The notes under the pieces: model-generated
Told to the model about the DNA's origin: nothing
Seen by the model: the letters and a program-made list of their open reading frames with translations, nothing else
Database searches by the model: none
In this document: positions 1-9,241 of the stretch, in pieces
Position numbering within the stretch: position 1 is the first letter of the stretch
Layout of the letters: the number at the start of each line of letters is the position of its first letter
From: an uncultured Dehalococcoidia bacterium
GTDB taxonomy: Bacteria; Chloroflexota; Dehalococcoidia; Lucifugimonadales; JADFKI01
DNA length: 64,000 nucleotides
NCBI GenBank assembly: GCA_958295865.1
Contig: CATQHF010000005.1
Location: 186,001 to 250,000 of the forward strand
Direction of reading: 5' to 3'
Position numbers and translations under genes: made by a program

Positions 1-1912
1 CCGCCATGCGTCCCTTCAAGCGCAGCGTGAGCCAATGGCTGCCGCCGCCGCCGTTCAGCCACACGAACATCGGACCCGGAGCCATTCGGGTGGGCGCTTC
101 GCCTGTTGCCGGGTCGTATGGGCCGGAGAACAGCAAACCGCTGCTGTTGGTCGCAATAAGGTCAGCGTAGCCGTCGCCGTTCAGATCGCCGTGAGCGACG
201 CCCTTGCCGTTCTCATGAAGACCGGCGCTTATGCGCCGTATCCTGAGTTTCACGGGATCGTTCATAGCCGCTTGGTCGTCTTCCAGCCCGTCGTAGTTCA
301 CTCTGGAGATGTCCAGCAGGCGCGCGCGGACGGTGATGTCCTCGAACCCGCTATTGCCGTCGCTCCGCAGCATACGCCCGGCTCCGGGGAAGACCTGACC
401 GCCGGGCCCCTCACCCCTGCCGAGGGTGGAACCGAGCCAGTACAAATCCTGATAGCCGTCGTTGTCGTAATCGAAGAATGTCGCGCCGAACCCGAAGTCA
501 TACGCCGCCAGCCCGGTCGGGACATGGTGCGCCGAGTTCAGCGCAGACGAATCGAGGGATGCGGGCGGCAGCCAGGGGCTGGGCTTTACGCGGGTTGACC
601 GCGCGGCATCTATGAAGCGACCGGAGCCGTCGTTTCGCAGCAGAAAATGGGCGCATGTTCCCCATCTGAACCTTCCGGAGTATTCGCAGTTGCCGCGCGG
701 CTTCTCCACCGGGTCTTGAAGCAGCGGATGAAAGCCCACATTGGTCGAGAACACATCCATATCCGCGTCGCCATCGTAGTCTCCAACCGCAAGCCCCATC
801 CACGAACCTACCAAGTCTATGCCCATAGCGCGCGATACAGGCGTGAACCGCACATCGTCTTGCGTGGAGTCGTTGCGGAACAGGTGCATCCTGTCGCCGT
901 CGTTGGCTACCCACAAGTCGGCGTCCCTATCATCGTCGTAATCGAAGAACATGACTGCATGCGTCTGCCCGGTGGGATCTCCGACGCGACTGCCCAGCTT
1001 ATCCACATTGTCGTTAGGATTGTAACCCTCGTAGGTCGTGCCCGTGACAGGGTGCTCGTGAATGACGGGCGAGCCGTCGGGGTTCGCCATCTTTATCTGC
1101 GGCCCTTCGACGCCCGCAGTAATAGACATTTCGGTGAATGTGCGGTCTGCGTTGTTCAGGTAAAGCCGGTTGTAGTGTCCGGGATGGTGGTAGTCCGCGA
1201 ACACACGAAAATCGTCGTCGAGAAGATTGCCTACATATATGTCCAGCCAGCCGTCGTTGTTGACATCGGCGCAGGCAATTCCGGTTGCCGAGCGCCTGTT
1301 CACGGTATTGCCAAACGCAGTCCGCGTAATGTCGGTGAAACTTCCGTCGCCGTTGTTGAGAAACAGGCTGTCCGCATTGCCCTCTTGTGGCGAGCGAAAG
1401 CCCAGCCCGTCGTCGCGTATGCCCCAGGCTCCGACATACAGGTCTTGGAAGCCGTCGTTGTCGATGTCGCAGGCAACGGCGCCGGTGCTGTTGCCGCGTA
1501 AGGCATCGACGCCTGCTTGCTCCGCGGTATCGGTGAAGGTCGCATCGCCGTTGTTGCGATATAGGCGGTTCGCCTCGCCACGCTGCGAGGTTACATAGAA
1601 GTCCATATCTCCGTCACGGTCATAGTCGAAAATCACCACGCCTGGGCGGTCGTTCCATAGCTGGAAGTCTCCCCCCAAGGCGGTATCCGCAACATTGGTG
1701 AAAGGGACAATATCTTCGAGCGGCGCAGCCCCGGTTCGCGCGCCGCGTCCCACGACGGGGGCAGCCTCTGTGGATCGCGCAGCCGGTTCAGGCGCGGCGA
1801 ACTCCGCAACGGGCGCGGCATCCGCGCAACCCGCCGCAAGCCACAGCAGGACAATAAGCAGCGACAGCGCAGCGCAAAGCCGCGTCAGCATCGGCGAAAG
1901 ATGTCTATACAT
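1..1912 (-). CDS. FG-GAP/VCBS repeat lipoprotein, CRTAC1-like (3' end outside window)
   Basis: Reading the minus strand from the ATG at 1912 gives an open frame of about 637 codons that runs off the left edge, so the C-terminus is missing. The start is preceded by an AAGGG ribosome site. The N-terminus has a hydrophobic signal ending in LLWLAAGC, a good lipobox, then an Ala/Pro-rich linker. From about residue 90 onward there are repeated calcium-loop motifs of the type DYDNDG, DVNNDG and DLNGDG, each with LYRNNGDGSF-like strands, which is the signature of FG-GAP/VCBS propeller repeats. The last visible residues (SHWLTLRLKG) look like the beginning of an ASPIC/UnbV domain. The protein is probably surface-exposed and membrane-anchored; its ligand is unknown. 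It is a paralogue in architecture of the protein at 2949-5192 and is divergent from it. Long plus-strand frames here are antisense shadows. Confidence 0.85.
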   Translation of the reverse strand, partial: MYRHLSPMLTRLCAALSLLIVLLWLAAGCADAAPVAEFAAPEPAARSTEAAPVVGRGARTGAAPLEDIVPFTNVADTALGGDFQLWNDRPGVVIFDYDRDGDMDFYVTSQRGEANRLYRNNGDATFTDTAEQAGVDALRGNSTGAVACDIDNDGFQDLYVGAWGIRDDGLGFRSPQEGNADSLFLNNGDGSFTDITRTAFGNTVNRRSATGIACADVNNDGWLDIYVGNLLDDDFRVFADYHHPGHYNRLYLNNADRTFTEMSITAGVEGPQIKMANPDGSPVIHEHPVTGTTYEGYNPNDNVDKLGSRVGDPTGQTHAVMFFDYDDDRDADLWVANDGDRMHLFRNDSTQDDVRFTPVSRAMGIDLVGSWMGLAVGDYDGDADMDVFSTNVGFHPLLQDPVEKPRGNCEYSGRFRWGTCAHFLLRNDGSGRFIDAARSTRVKPSPWLPPASLDSSALNSAHHVPTGLAAYDFGFGATFFDYDNDGYQDLYWLGSTLGRGEGPGGQVFPGAGRMLRSDGNSGFEDITVRARLLDISRVNYDGLEDDQAAMNDPVKLRIRRISAGLHENGKGVAHGDLNGDGYADLIATNSSGLLFSGPYDPATGEAPTRMAPGPMFVWLNGGGGSHWLTLRLKGRMA

Positions 1913-2139
1913 ACCCTTACAAGCATACATCTGCAAGCAATAGTATAGCATCATCGGTCAGCCGGTCAGTCCATAATGGCGGCGTTGCCAAGAGAGTTGT
2001 GGCAATTGTTGATGACACGGGCGTTTGCTATAATCCTGTGGCTGCGAAAGCGGCGATACGCCCCAGCAAGAGCGGGTGGCATGCCCCACCGCCCCCGGAT
2101 ACGCCAAGAGTTGTGCCATAGTCAAGTAACGGAGGCTGC

Positions 2140-2787
2140 ATGGTCGGTTCTATCTTGCTTATCATACACATCGCCGCCGGCTCGATTGCCCTGCTCGCCG
2201 CGCCCGTCGCTCTGATTACGATGAAGGGCGGCGTCAATCACAAGAGGGCGGGCAAGGTTTATGCCGCAGCGATGACCGTGGTATTCCTTACCGCTCTTCC
2301 TCTCGCGCTGCTGACCTCCAATGTGTTCCTGCTTCTTATCGCCGGGTTCAGCTTCTACATGGTATTCTCGGGCTGGCGCTTCGCCAGAAATTACTCAGGA
2401 CGCCCTCAACCTGTGGACTGGACAGCCGTCACGATTATGATGCTGACGGGCTTGGGCATGTGGGGCTATGCGGTGGCGCTGGCGACTTCGGGCGATTCGC
2501 AATGGGTAACTATGCTCGCCTTTGGAGCGCTCGCGCTGCTGCTCGGACTTGCCGATTTGCAGTTTTACCGGCGTCCGCCCACATCCGGCACAAAGCGCAT
2601 TTCGCGGCATCTTACGAATATGCTGGGAGGAACCATCGCCACCGTAACCGCAGTGACGGTCGTCAATATAGATGCCAATCCGGTATGGCTGCCCTGGATA
2701 TTGCCTACCGTAGTGATTACACCCCTGATTGTCTGGTGGAACATCAGGATTACGCGACAGAGCCGAAGGCGTCCCGCACGGGGTTAA
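2140..2787 (+). CDS. Multi-pass membrane protein, DUF2306-like
   Basis: This 215-residue protein has about six hydrophobic segments: residues 3-25, 40-60, 62-80, 95-120, 125-142 and 175-203. It ends in a basic tail (RITRQSRRRP). The opening pattern, a helix with IIHIAAGSIAL followed by a short HKRAGKVYA loop, resembles small DUF2306-type membrane proteins with a conserved histidine in the first helix. Function is unknown. It sits alone between two FG-GAP protein genes. The ATG at 2140 follows AACGGAGGC, a usable ribosome site. The family assignment is by eye and moderate; the membrane topology is clear. Confidence 0.65.
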   Translation: MVGSILLIIHIAAGSIALLAAPVALITMKGGVNHKRAGKVYAAAMTVVFLTALPLALLTSNVFLLLIAGFSFYMVFSGWRFARNYSGRPQPVDWTAVTIMMLTGLGMWGYAVALATSGDSQWVTMLAFGALALLLGLADLQFYRRPPTSGTKRISRHLTNMLGGTIATVTAVTVVNIDANPVWLPWILPTVVITPLIVWWNIRITRQSRRRPARG

Positions 2788-2948
2788 GTCGGAGCTTCCC
2801 TCTATGTGCGTCCGGGTGTGTGTCCGGCAGCCAAAGGCGCGCTGATTGAACATGACCGCTTCCGCCGCTATGCCAAGGGAAGACCTTCAGAATTGATTAT
2901 GCCTTGCGGTCTTGTGAGCATCGCCGAAAAGCAAGTTTCGAGGTGGGA

Positions 2949-5192
2949 ATGAGCCAAGCGCGTCGGCAAGTATCGTTTCTTGCGTTGGCGTGCATCGCGG
3001 TTGTTACGCTTGCCTGCGCCCTCCGATTTTCCCCGCCCGTGCCGGAAACGACCGTCGCACAGACGCCCAAGTTTGAGCATACCGACGCACCCGCAGACAT
3101 CGCGGCGTACTGCTCCGCGCTGAGAAACAGCAGCGATCCCTTCTTCGGAACGCAGCAGCGCGAAAGGTTGCTTGCGGAGATTGAGCGACCCACATATCCA
3201 ACGCGCTCCTGGCGCACGAGCATCATGCGCGAGCTTGCGCGCGATCATCTGCGCTTTGGCGAGGCTGCGGAGGCGGTTCGCCTGCTGTCCGATGCGCTGG
3301 ATGCGGAGTTGCGCGAACCGCCTGAGGTTAGCCACGAAGCCAAGCTGCTGGAAGAGCTCGCCATCGCCAGCATGAAGATGGGTGAACTGGATAATTGCGT
3401 CAGTCCTGACGGGCGGCTGATATGCGTGTTGCCACTGGACGACTCGCTGGTTCACCGCAACAAGCGGGGCGCGAGCGATGCCATAGAATACCTGTCACGG
3501 CTGCTACAGATGGAGCCGGAGGACATTCGCGCCGCGTGGCTGCTCAATGTGGCGCACATGGCTTTGGGCACATATCCTGAAGGCGTCCCCAGCCAATTCA
3601 GGGTGCCGGAGGCGTCATTTGAATCGGACTACGACATCGGCATGTTCGAGGAGATAGCGCCGTATGCGGGCTTATACGCGGTCAACACCGCAGGCGGCAG
3701 CGTCATCGAGGACTTCGACAACGACGGGCTGCTAGATGTGATGACTTCCACCTGGGATCCTTGTCAGCCTATTGCCTACTATCACAACGAGGGCGACGGC
3801 GGGTTCGCAGATTATACGCAGCGAGCTGGACTCGCCGGCCAACTTGGCGGACTGAATATCGTGCAGACCGACTACAACAACGACGGCCGGATAGACCTGC
3901 TGATTATGCGCGGCGGCTGGATGGGAGCGCGCGGGCAGATGCGGATGTCGCTGCTGCGAAACGACGGCGACAACGCCTTCACCGATGTTACCCATGCCGT
4001 GGGGCTGGCGCAGCCCGCATACCCCAGCCAGAGCGCGGCGTGGGCCGACTACGACAACGACGGCGATCTCGACCTGTTCTCATGCGGCGAGACGATGCGC
4101 GAGAGCGGCGTGGAATTGGCGCAACTGGTGTTCCCAAGCCGCCTGTTCCGCAACGACGACGGGATGTTCACGGATGTGACGGCAGAGGCGGGCGTCGCAA
4201 ATTGGCGGTTCTGCAAGGGCAGCGCCTGGGGCGACTACGACAACGACGGCGACGCCGACCTATACATCTCCAACTTTGGCGACGATAACCGCCTGTACCG
4301 AAACGAGGGTGACGGCGCTTTCAAGGACATCGCCCCCGATATGGGTATTACCGAGCCGATGGACAGCTTCGCCGTATGGTTCTGGGACTACGACAACGAC
4401 GGCTGGCTGGATCTGTTCGTCGCGGGCTACGGCACGGATATAGGCGATGTGGCGTCCGACTACCTGGGATTGCCCAACGACGGCGCTCGCCCTCGTCTCT
4501 ACCGCAACGATGGCGTGGGCGGCTTCGTCGATGTTACGCGAGACGCGGGCTTGCACAGGGTTCATCTGGCGATGGGCGCGAACTTCGGCGACTTGGACAA
4601 CGACGGCTTCCCCGACTTCTACTTGGGAACGGGCTACCCGTCCTATGACGCGCTCGCGCCTAACATCATGTACAGGAACGACGCGGGCAAGGGCTTCGTC
4701 GATGTCACCTTTTCGGGTGGCTTCGGACACCTGCAAAAGGGGCACGGCGTATCCTTCGGCGATATTGACAGGGACGGCGACCAAGACATCTTTGTGCAAG
4801 TGGGTGGGTTCTACCCCGGCGACGGTTTCGTGAACGCGCTGTACAGGAATCCGGGACACGGAAACCGCTGGCTCACCGTCAAGCCGGTGGGCGTAAAGTC
4901 CAATCGCGCCGCAATAGGCGCGCGCCTCAAGCTGACGCTCGCCATGCCCGACGGCACGACCCGCAGCATATATTCCATCGTTGGCAGCGGGGGCAGCTTC
5001 GGCGCATCGACTCTGACGCAGGAAATCGGGCTTGGACAGGCGCAGCGCATCCAGGAGCTGGAAGTCTATTGGCCGACGACGGACAGCCGTCAGATCTTCA
5101 ACGATGTGCCTCTGGACAGCCATATCAGGATACGCGAGTTCGCCAGCGACTACGAAACTCTGGATTTGCCGCCAGTCCCGTTGGGGAACTGA
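2949..5192 (+). CDS. FG-GAP/VCBS repeat protein with ASPIC/UnbV C-terminal domain
   Basis: The ATG at 2949 is chosen over an upstream start at 2904 because GAGGTGGG precedes it and a signal-like segment (residues 8-25) follows directly. The product is 747 residues. Residues about 60-220 form an alpha-helical, TPR-like region. Residues about 235-630 carry at least seven repeats with DYDNDGD, DYNNDGR, DLDNDGF or DIDRDGD calcium loops. The end (about 635-740) contains GARLKLTL, GSGGSFG, GLGQAQRIQELEVYWP, which matches the ASPIC/UnbV domain. The combination is the CRTAC1-like architecture, usually secreted or surface-attached; adhesion or carbohydrate binding is the usual guess, not demonstrated. 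It is a paralogue of the truncated gene at the left edge. A small hydrophobic gene lies between them. Confidence 0.85.
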   Translation: MSQARRQVSFLALACIAVVTLACALRFSPPVPETTVAQTPKFEHTDAPADIAAYCSALRNSSDPFFGTQQRERLLAEIERPTYPTRSWRTSIMRELARDHLRFGEAAEAVRLLSDALDAELREPPEVSHEAKLLEELAIASMKMGELDNCVSPDGRLICVLPLDDSLVHRNKRGASDAIEYLSRLLQMEPEDIRAAWLLNVAHMALGTYPEGVPSQFRVPEASFESDYDIGMFEEIAPYAGLYAVNTAGGSVIEDFDNDGLLDVMTSTWDPCQPIAYYHNEGDGGFADYTQRAGLAGQLGGLNIVQTDYNNDGRIDLLIMRGGWMGARGQMRMSLLRNDGDNAFTDVTHAVGLAQPAYPSQSAAWADYDNDGDLDLFSCGETMRESGVELAQLVFPSRLFRNDDGMFTDVTAEAGVANWRFCKGSAWGDYDNDGDADLYISNFGDDNRLYRNEGDGAFKDIAPDMGITEPMDSFAVWFWDYDNDGWLDLFVAGYGTDIGDVASDYLGLPNDGARPRLYRNDGVGGFVDVTRDAGLHRVHLAMGANFGDLDNDGFPDFYLGTGYPSYDALAPNIMYRNDAGKGFVDVTFSGGFGHLQKGHGVSFGDIDRDGDQDIFVQVGGFYPGDGFVNALYRNPGHGNRWLTVKPVGVKSNRAAIGARLKLTLAMPDGTTRSIYSIVGSGGSFGASTLTQEIGLGQAQRIQELEVYWPTTDSRQIFNDVPLDSHIRIREFASDYETLDLPPVPLGN

Positions 5193-5349
5193 CATACATG
5201 GGCATGATGGGCATGGTTGGGCATAACGGATAGGGTGAAATAGTCTGATAATTTGGGGCAAATCCATCTTCCATGTCTGATATATTTATGGTAATATCGG
5301 CTTCCCAAATTGGCTTTGCGTATGACCTGTGGCTGGAGACATACGAGAA

Positions 5350-7818
5350 ATGGCCGACTTCACGCTGTTGAAGCATGCCAGGGCGGTCATCATCGGCGCG
5401 GGAATCGCCGGTTGCAGCGTGGCGTATCACCTGACGAAGCTCGGGTGGCGCGATGTCGTCGTCGTCGAGCAGGGGCCGCTGTTCGAGACGGGCGGCTCGA
5501 CATCTCACGCGCCGGGCCTAGTATTTCAGATTAACCCGTCTAAGACGATGACGGGCTTTGCGCGCTACACCGTGGACTTGTGGAAGCGGATGGAACTCGA
5601 CGGTGAGCCATGCGCCAAGACCGTGGGCAGTCTTGAAGTGGCGTGGACGCCGGAGCGATTCGCCGACCTGAAGCGCAAAGCCGGATTCGGCATGAGCTGG
5701 GGCGTGGATGCCCATGTACTTAGCCCAAGTGAGGCGCGGGATCGCTTCCCGATGCTGTCGGAGCGTATTCTGGGCGCGCTGTATGTCCCCTCCGACATCC
5801 ATACTAAGGCGACCAGACCGGCTGAGGCGATGGCGCGCGAGGCTGAGCGAAACGGCGCGACCTTCTACGGCAATGTGAAGGTTACCGGCTTCGACATCGC
5901 CGACGGGCGAATCGCGGCGGTGCATACCACGCACGGCGACATCAAGACGGAACTGGTAGTCGCCGCCGCCGGTATATGGGCGCCAAAGGTTGGCGGGTTA
6001 GCGGGCGTGCCCATTCCTCTGTCGCCGATGCAGCATCTCTACGCGGTTACGACGCCGCTGCCGGAGTTGGCGAGCGCGACCGAAGAAATATCGCTGCCGC
6101 TGCTGCGCCACCAAGACGAATCCGTCTATTTTCGACAAGTCGGTGAGGGCATCGGCATCGGCTCATATCGGCACGAGCCGCTGGTGGTGGACGCCAACGA
6201 TATTCTCGACCATGAGGAAGCACCGGTCTCTCCCTCGGAGATGCCGTTCACGCCGCATCACTTCCAGCGCGCGATGGCGGCGGCGGGTGAAGTGCTGCCC
6301 AGCCTCGAGGGTGCGGGGCTGACGCGCAAGTTCAACGGCTTATTCTCGTTCACCATGGACGGCTTCCCCGTGCTCGGCGAATCGCCGCAGGTGCGGGGGT
6401 TCTGGTCGGCGCAGGCGGTATGGATTACGCACGCCGGAGGCATTGGCAAGGCGGTCGCCGAATGGATTGTGAACGGCGAGCCGAGCGACGACCTCAGGGA
6501 GGGCGACATACTGCGCTTCCATCCTCACGCACACACCCGCCCATACATCCGAGCGCGGGCGGCGCAGCAGTACCGCGAGGTGTACGACATCATCCACCCA
6601 CGCCAGCAGATTGCCAGTCCGCGCAACATCCGCGTAACGCCGTTCTACCCGCGCCAGCAGGAACTTGGCGGCGTCTTCTTCGAGAACGCGGGTTGGGAGC
6701 GTCCGCAGTGGTACGGCGCGAATGACGGCTTGCTCGACTCGCTCACGGTTACGGGCGAATCGCGCTCCGGCTGGGAGGCGCGCGAATGGTCGCCGACAGT
6801 CGCCGCAGAGCATGCCGCCACTCGTGAGCGGGTTGCGATGTTCGACCTGACCCCATTCGCCAAGTTCGAGCTGACGGGGCCCGGTGCGCTGGATGCCCTC
6901 CAGCGCCTCGCCACCAACCAGATGAACAAGCCCGTCGGCGCTATCACCTACACATCCCTGCTCACGCCTAGCGGCGGAATCAAGTGCGACCTGACAGTAA
7001 CGCGGCTGGATGAGAACCGCTTCATGGTGGTTACGGGCGGAGCGATGGGATTGCACGATTTGGGCTGGATTCGGGCGCACCTGCCGGACGACGGCTCAGT
7101 CGCAGTGGCTGATATATCGTCGGGGGTGTGCTGCATCGGCTTGTGGGGGCCGAGGGCGCGCGACTTGCTGAGCCGCGTCTGTGAGGACGATGTGAGCGAT
7201 GAGGGCTTCCCGTACATGAGCGCGAAGCCGATAACGATAGCCGAGACGCCCGCTCTGGCGCTGCGTATCTCCTATGTAGGCGAACTCGGCTGGGAGATAT
7301 ACGCGCCCGCAGAACAGGGCTTGCGCTTGTGGGATGTGCTGTGGGAGGCGGGGCAGCCGCTCGGCGTCATTGCCGCCGGTGGAGGCGCATTCGATTCGCT
7401 GCGGCTGGAAAAGGGCTATCGGCTGTGGGGCAACGACATACACACCGACTACAACCCTTATGAGGCGGGCATAGGCTTCGCCGTGAGGATGCGAAAGGGC
7501 AATTTCGTAGGTAGGAACGAGCTGAGGGAGATCCGCGCGCGGGGCATGACCCGAAAACTGTGCTGCATGACGCTGGAAGACCCCAACGCCGTCGTCATGG
7601 GCAAAGAGCCAATCATGGACGGCAATAACGTGCTGGGCTATGTTACCAGCGCGAACTACGGACACTCGATTGGGCGCGGTATCGTGTATGGCTACCTGCC
7701 GATGGAGTATGCTGATGCGGGAACAAGCGTCGATGTTATCTATTTCGGTGAGCGTCTGCGGGCGACGGTGGCGAAAGAGCCTCTGTACGACCCGGATGGC
7801 AGTAAGATGAGGGGGTGA
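5350..7818 (+). CDS. Dimethylglycine/sarcosine dehydrogenase-like flavoprotein with GcvT domain
   Basis: The product is 822 residues from ATG 5350; an in-frame GTG at 5329 is an alternative. The N-terminus carries an FAD Rossmann motif (VIIGAGIAGCSVAYHL) and GSTSHAPGL, which aligns with the segment holding the covalent-flavin histidine of mammalian dimethylglycine and sarcosine dehydrogenases. Residues about 12-370 are the D-amino-acid-oxidase-type domain, about 375-430 the FAO_M bridge, and about 435-822 a GcvT (aminomethyltransferase) domain. The family oxidatively demethylates N-methylated glycines and passes the one-carbon unit to tetrahydrofolate, giving methylene-THF or formaldehyde. 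It heads a plus-strand group with a MetF-like reductase, a DmdA-like GcvT protein and a formaldehyde dehydrogenase, which supports a methyl-group catabolic role. The exact substrate is not readable from sequence. Confidence 0.85.
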   Translation: MADFTLLKHARAVIIGAGIAGCSVAYHLTKLGWRDVVVVEQGPLFETGGSTSHAPGLVFQINPSKTMTGFARYTVDLWKRMELDGEPCAKTVGSLEVAWTPERFADLKRKAGFGMSWGVDAHVLSPSEARDRFPMLSERILGALYVPSDIHTKATRPAEAMAREAERNGATFYGNVKVTGFDIADGRIAAVHTTHGDIKTELVVAAAGIWAPKVGGLAGVPIPLSPMQHLYAVTTPLPELASATEEISLPLLRHQDESVYFRQVGEGIGIGSYRHEPLVVDANDILDHEEAPVSPSEMPFTPHHFQRAMAAAGEVLPSLEGAGLTRKFNGLFSFTMDGFPVLGESPQVRGFWSAQAVWITHAGGIGKAVAEWIVNGEPSDDLREGDILRFHPHAHTRPYIRARAAQQYREVYDIIHPRQQIASPRNIRVTPFYPRQQELGGVFFENAGWERPQWYGANDGLLDSLTVTGESRSGWEAREWSPTVAAEHAATRERVAMFDLTPFAKFELTGPGALDALQRLATNQMNKPVGAITYTSLLTPSGGIKCDLTVTRLDENRFMVVTGGAMGLHDLGWIRAHLPDDGSVAVADISSGVCCIGLWGPRARDLLSRVCEDDVSDEGFPYMSAKPITIAETPALALRISYVGELGWEIYAPAEQGLRLWDVLWEAGQPLGVIAAGGGAFDSLRLEKGYRLWGNDIHTDYNPYEAGIGFAVRMRKGNFVGRNELREIRARGMTRKLCCMTLEDPNAVVMGKEPIMDGNNVLGYVTSANYGHSIGRGIVYGYLPMEYADAGTSVDVIYFGERLRATVAKEPLYDPDGSKMRG

Positions 7819-7974
7819 GTTCCAAATCGAGGCACGAAGCGGCGGTGTGCCGGGAGTTTCTGACGCTCCAAGCGCCGCGCCCTGGAAATCGCAGATTTTA
7901 GCCTGTTGAAGCGTTGTCTTGCGAACCCAAAAGGCGTATATTTCGCGCCACCAGTTGCCGAATGGAGGAGTCAA

Positions 7975-9225
7975 ATGACCAAGCCCTTGAGTCATACGGT
8001 AACGAGACCCGGCAGACTCCACGGAGACCCTGATGTGAACATCCCCGTCGCGGAAGACCTCGCCACCGTCCCGGGCGTTCCGCAGGATCCGGCGGATGTG
8101 GCTTTCTTCAGCAGGGAGTATCCGTTGGAGACGCAAGCAATAGACAAGTCCGCCGATCGTCAGTGGGCAGTCGTGACGCAGTCCCACGACATCGACGACT
8201 TCCGAAAGGTTCACGATGAGCGTATGGAGCCGATGTATGAGGCCGCCCTCGTCTCAGGCGACATAGAACCCACAGGAACGCCTACGCCGGGCGAAGATCT
8301 CACGGACGACATTCGGCGAATGGCGCGCGAAATGGGCTTTGGCGAAGTCGGGTTCACCAAGCACGACCGCCATTACACATACGCGGGCAAGAAGCGCTGG
8401 GCAAAGTATGAACACGCCATCTGTCTGGCGCTTGAGCAGGACTACTGCAAGACACAGACGGGGCCCAGCCCCGACGCAGACCAAGCGCGCTTTGAGACCT
8501 ACGAAACCCAGCAGGCGCTATGTCTGAAGCTTGCCGAATACCTGAGGTCGAGGGGCTACCATGCCCAGGTTCACGATGGAAGCGATTGCAGTGGGCCTTA
8601 CATCCCCCTGTTCGTGGAAGCCGGACTTGGGCAGCTCGGCGCGAACGGTCAACTCCTGTCGCCTCACTTCGGCTCTCGGTCGCGGCTGATGCTCGTCACG
8701 ACCGACGCCCCGGTGACCTACGACAAGCCGGAAGACTACGGTATCCAAAAGTTCTGCCAGCAGTGCCAAGTCTGCGTCAACCGCTGTCCGGGAAGGGCGC
8801 TTGTGCGCGATAAGGTATGGTGGCGCGGCGTTCGGAAGAACAAGGTCATCTACGAGCGCTGCCGCCCGGTAATGGTTACTTACCATGGTTGCGCCGTCTG
8901 CATGATAGTCTGCCCGGTTCAGCGGTACGGGATGAAGCCGGTCATGGAGCGCTATGTCGAAAGCGGTGAGGTACTCGGAAAGGACACCGAAAATCTGGAG
9001 GGGTACTCGCTCATCGGCAAAGGATACTTTGGCCACGGTGAATTGCCGCGATTCAATCGGGATTTCTTCGAGTTTCCCAAGGGTCGTGAGGAAGACTGGC
9101 TATTCAAGAAGTTCAAAGAGAAGCTAAACTCAACAGGTGTGCCGGACCAGTCCGAACTTGTGGACTTTGCGACGGATGTGAAGAAAATCTTGGAGAAGGG
9201 TGAGACGACCTTCGATATAGCCTGA
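7975..9225 (+). CDS. Soluble reductive dehalogenase (RdhA)/QueG-like iron-sulfur protein
   Basis: The ATG at 7975 is preceded by TGGAGGAG; an ORF extension to 7906 lacks such a site. The 416-residue product ends in two cluster motifs: CxxCxxCxxxCP at about 260-271 (CQQCQVCVNRCP) and CxxCxxxCP at about 306-314 (CAVCMIVCP). The preceding region (GLGQLGANGQLLSPHFGSR) matches the corrinoid-binding nitroreductase-like core shared by respiratory reductive dehalogenases and epoxyqueuosine reductase. There is no twin-arginine signal and no RdhB anchor gene nearby, so the protein is probably cytoplasmic. The family is known to use cobalamin plus two [4Fe-4S] clusters. The stop lies 16 bases before the MetF-like gene, which suggests co-transcription. 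Its reaction is unknown: dehalogenation, reductive demethylation or corrinoid reactivation are all possible. Confidence 0.75.
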   Translation: MTKPLSHTVTRPGRLHGDPDVNIPVAEDLATVPGVPQDPADVAFFSREYPLETQAIDKSADRQWAVVTQSHDIDDFRKVHDERMEPMYEAALVSGDIEPTGTPTPGEDLTDDIRRMAREMGFGEVGFTKHDRHYTYAGKKRWAKYEHAICLALEQDYCKTQTGPSPDADQARFETYETQQALCLKLAEYLRSRGYHAQVHDGSDCSGPYIPLFVEAGLGQLGANGQLLSPHFGSRSRLMLVTTDAPVTYDKPEDYGIQKFCQQCQVCVNRCPGRALVRDKVWWRGVRKNKVIYERCRPVMVTYHGCAVCMIVCPVQRYGMKPVMERYVESGEVLGKDTENLEGYSLIGKGYFGHGELPRFNRDFFEFPKGREEDWLFKKFKEKLNSTGVPDQSELVDFATDVKKILEKGETTFDIA

Positions 9226-9241
9226 GACGAAGGAGTATCCA

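Noticed and set aside
647..1501. 284-codon plus-strand open frame
   Set aside because: It is antisense to the FG-GAP protein on the minus strand, whose translation shows regular calcium-loop repeats; the plus-strand product shows no family pattern.
4260..5267. 335-codon minus-strand open frame
   Set aside because: It is the antisense of FG-GAP repeats and the ASPIC/UnbV domain of the gene at 2949-5192.
7096..8214. 372-codon minus-strand open frame
   Set aside because: It spans the antisense of two real genes and the gap between them.
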